The notes under the pieces: generated by a model | The model's input: only the letters and a program-made list of their open reading frames with translations | Databases searched by the model: none | Told to the model about the DNA's origin: nothing | Translations under genes and position numbers: made by a program | Assembly: GCA_030704615.1 (NCBI GenBank) | Contig: CM060733.1 | Coordinates: forward strand, 5,334,001-5,394,000 | Source of the DNA: Takakia lepidozioides | Taxonomy: Eukaryota > Streptophyta > Takakiopsida > Takakiales > Takakiaceae | Length of the DNA: 60,000 bases | Direction: 5' to 3' | Part shown: in pieces, positions 57,861 to 60,000 of the stretch | How positions within the stretch are numbered: the first letter of the stretch is position 1 | How the letters are laid out: the number at the start of each line of letters is the position of its first letter

Positions 57861-58085
57861 ATTGGCGTGTCAGTGGCCAACTCAATGCGATCTCTTGACC
57901 CTTCAGTGCTCCCAAGTCCTTCAAACTGAAGGCAAAGCAATTCCTGTAAGCCCTCAGGAACCGCCGTATACGTCGTCTCTCTCTCCTCCGGTGACAATGG
58001 GTCCAATGTCAGGCTCCCAATTGTCCTCCGTAACTGCAACCTTAAGTCCAGTGGGCTTAGAGGTAGAGGACGCGTCCCGTGGTTG

Positions 58086-59335
58086 CTATGCTGCAACCTC
58101 TTGAGCAGTACTCCCTTCCTGCTCAGTCAATGACAAGGCCTCATCCTGCCCCATCATCTCATCATTGAGAACCTCCTCAACCCGAGAAGAATCCCCAACC
58201 TCATCCATCACAGCTGCCTTGGCTGCCAACTCCCTCTGAACCTCGAGCACCTCCCACGTGTGCCATGGATGTCTACACCCCGTGGTCCTCACCGGCTCGC
58301 CCCCACTCGCTGCCTGTACCGTCTCGGTAGGCAGAGAGACCGTCAAGGGAAGTGCACTCCGCACTCTACGTTGCTCAGCCATAGCCAAGCTGATAATCCA
58401 GGTCAAGCAATTGAGATCCATTGCTTGCCCCAACACCTGACGACGTGATGCCTCAGAAAGAGAAGGCACCGCCGTGGTCCCAGTGGAAAACCCCATAGCC
58501 CGCTCTCGCTCGTCGGCATTAGGCTCCACTAACTGTTGCAACTGAGCATCCCACAGGAGGCCAGGTCCACCATCCCGAAAAGCATGGGATCCTGGGAAGC
58601 TGAGCAGTGTAGGTAATGCTGCTCGTGGTTGACCCACCCTGTTGACCACTGCCAAAGGCGAACGGTCATCGTGTCTCACACGTTGAGACTGCCTCCCTGT
58701 GTCAAAATGCATCCACGTGAGGTGTGCTGGCCGCTGCACCCCATCAAATGCACGCTTGAGCAGTGCGGGTGGCATCAAGTTAGTCCACCATAGCCGTGGA
58801 CGATGAGCCCGTGATCCCACTGCAGCTGCATCCAGCACACTGCTGACCCAAGCCACGACCGGACTTGATGCACACTGGCCATCACCCTGGCCCGAGAATC
58901 GCCCATCAGTGGCACATTCTCCAAGATGTATGCTGGAGATACAGCTTGATGAAGCTGCAAGTGGCGCAAAATCCGCACCATCCCAAAACAGACCCGTCCT
59001 CGAGTCTCGCAATCCATTGCCATGCCCGGCTGATGAATGCCCTTGGCAGGGCCAACCTGCCACTACCAGATCAATGGAGCCAACCTGCTCCAAATCCTGC
59101 CCCCAGCAAGAAATGTCTGCTGGCAAGGCTTGTTGGTATCCACGAACTGCAGACACTGGCAACAAGCAGGGTACTGCTGTACCAACTGAGCAACATGGCG
59201 CAGTGAGACGCGTCGTGCAGTCTCATCCTCTCCACATACAGGTAACGCCTTACCGCACACCTGCCTGTAGCACAGCAGCCAATCCGGTGCTGATCCCGCC
59301 AAACAAGTCCAGAAGGCAAATGCCTTCATCCGGAT
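58086..59335 (-). pseudogene. C5 DNA (cytosine) methyltransferase domain inside pol (copy B)
   Basis: On the minus strand, motifs of a cytosine-5 methyltransferase occur in order. Motif I: GICLLDLFGGISTGLAAVLQ (about 59325–59265), the AdoMet site. Motif IV: DLVVAGWPCQGHSSAGHGNG (about 59078–59020), with the catalytic Pro-Cys. Motif VI: AYILENVPLMGD (about 58935–58900). Motif VIII: GSRAHRPRLWWTNL (about 58815–58775). A recognition region follows with HDDRSPLAVVNRVGQPRAAL and LPTLLSFPGSHAFRDG, then motif IX-like ERERAMGF and motif X-like RRQVLGQAMDLNCLTWI (about 58446–58395). A linker of about 100 residues then leads in frame toward RT. Frameshifts lie near 59250, 59150, 59000 and 58820. The AHRPR-W-W-NL form of motif VIII and the closing motifs look more like DNMT3/DRM than DNMT1 (inference). 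The domain would methylate cytosines in DNA. Confidence 0.88.
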
Positions 59336-59990
59336 ACTGCCACACAATAGGTGTGGTATCCAATGGTGACAACTGAGGTGGTCCTGGTGCAATACCCGCA
59401 CTCTCCTCCTCTCCTGACGGTACAAAAGCCTCTACCCAGGCTTGTTGCACCCGTCGATCAGCAACCTGCTGCAAATCCTTGCTCGTACCCCACAATGGAG
59501 TGTGAGCAACCATGGCAGGCAACTCCGCCATACCATGCATGTCATCCTGCTCTGCTGGAGGTGGCACATCCTCTGCATGGCATTGCCTTCCAGCAACTCT
59601 CCAGGCCAACTAACTGCAGCTGTAAAGGCGGCTAGTGTTGGCATCTTGCCCCGTTGGGCAGCCGCAATACCCCCAATGAATGTCACAGGGAGCTGTGCAC
59701 GACGACCATCCCCTGACTGCCATCCAGGCCTGTAGGATGCTGACTCCTCCCAAAGTCCAGGGTGAAGCCCATGGGTATAACACTGCCCCACCAACGAGGA
59801 CATCGTAAGAGACCGCGTCTGTCACAATGGCCTTGGCTCGCATTACTGAGCCATCGATAGGATGATCCGGCTGTAGTCTAATGGCCAACTGATGAGTGTC
59901 ATGCCCGAGCCTGCTCTGATCCTCCCAGAGATGTCTGTATCTGGAAAAGACAAGGCTCCATATCCGCCTCCATGAGGCCCAAACCTGCAA
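59336..59990 (-). pseudogene. Retropepsin-like protease end and linker (copy B pol)
   Basis: Minus-strand sequence just before the methyltransferase. AKAIVTDAVSYDVLVGGAVL (about 59840–59785) resembles the end of Ty3-type aspartic proteases, where a hydrophobic-D-hydrophobic-L-G segment precedes a short helix. A frameshift near 59780 leads to WEESASYRPGWQSGDGRR, and another near 59590 to a Glu/Pro/Gln-rich linker (59609–59340) joined to methyltransferase motif I. The catalytic D-T/S-G should lie beyond the right edge of the window, so the protease call rests on the C-terminal part and its position. Confidence 0.55.
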
Positions 59991-60000
59991 TAGCAGCTCT

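Larger units (their letters stand above)
54169..60000 (-). mobile_element. Ty3/gypsy-type element copy B, PR–DNMT–RT–RH–IN–PHD, truncated by window
   Basis: One minus-strand element. Its LTR (54169–54602), candidate polypurine tract (54696–54709), integrase-PHD, RT/RNase H, methyltransferase and protease lie in one orientation with no unrelated sequence between them. The order protease–RT–RNase H–integrase is that of Ty3/Metaviridae-type retrotransposons, with two additions: the methyltransferase between protease and RT, and the PHD finger at the integrase end. Gag and the 5' LTR should be to the right of 60000. About eight frameshifts and at least two stops make this copy non-autonomous. Confidence 0.85.

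Noticed and set aside
56389-59635. Plus-strand frames opposite the retrotransposon pol
   Set aside because: They are shadows of the minus-strand pol, which carries recognisable enzyme motifs.

Overview
The window reads as nuclear DNA of a green plant (streptophyte). The host genes have short spliceosomal introns with GT–AG borders. One encodes a nuclear plastid ribosomal protein with a leader, and another a permease with a plastid-type leader. Most of the rest is plant-style transposon debris: MULE, Ty3/gypsy, LINE, tRNA-derived SINEs and a MITE. Nothing identifies the species. Heavy retrotransposon load and the style of the MULE transposase suggest a seedless land plant or a charophyte alga rather than an angiosperm, but that is inference.

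Host genes. I could assemble three multi-exon genes on the minus strand with consistent reading phase across every intron: plastid ribosomal protein L10 (7734–8923, 2 exons), a HIPL-type glucose/sorbosone dehydrogenase with a signal peptide and a GPI-like tail (19390–23703, 7 exons), and a plastid-targeted AI-2E/PerM-family membrane protein (38508–46071, 10 exons). A small secreted Val/Asn-rich protein of unknown function lies at 4050–4397 (+). A few exon-like open stretches near the left end and upstream of the HIPL gene remain unassigned.

Transposons, left to right. A composite array at 14.3–17.4 kb mixes a ~300-bp unit containing pol III-like A and B boxes with a 'GCACTTGG' filler. tRNA-derived SINEs and a Ty3 reverse-transcriptase relic lie at 18–19 kb. 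A large decayed MULE at about 25.6–33.2 kb carries a SWIM-type transposase gene and, behind it, a Ulp1 (C48)-type cysteine protease gene, and is saturated with a GCAGACT/AGTCTGC motif. A LINE fragment (33.8–36.4 kb, minus), a TIR MITE (46.4–46.7 kb) and further SINEs (47.3–47.9 kb) follow.

The most notable object is at the right end: two copies of one Ty3/gypsy-like LTR family. Copy A (+) shows an LTR (48407–48894), about 4 kb of tandem repeats and a gag gene (52767–54160) that stops where copy B begins. Copy B (−) runs from an LTR at 54169 past the right edge. Its pol order is protease – C5 DNA (cytosine) methyltransferase – reverse transcriptase – RNase H – integrase – PHD finger. It therefore encodes both a DNA-methylation writer and a predicted chromatin reader in the same pol region. 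Frameshifts and stops show that this copy is dead, but the catalytic motifs are still legible.
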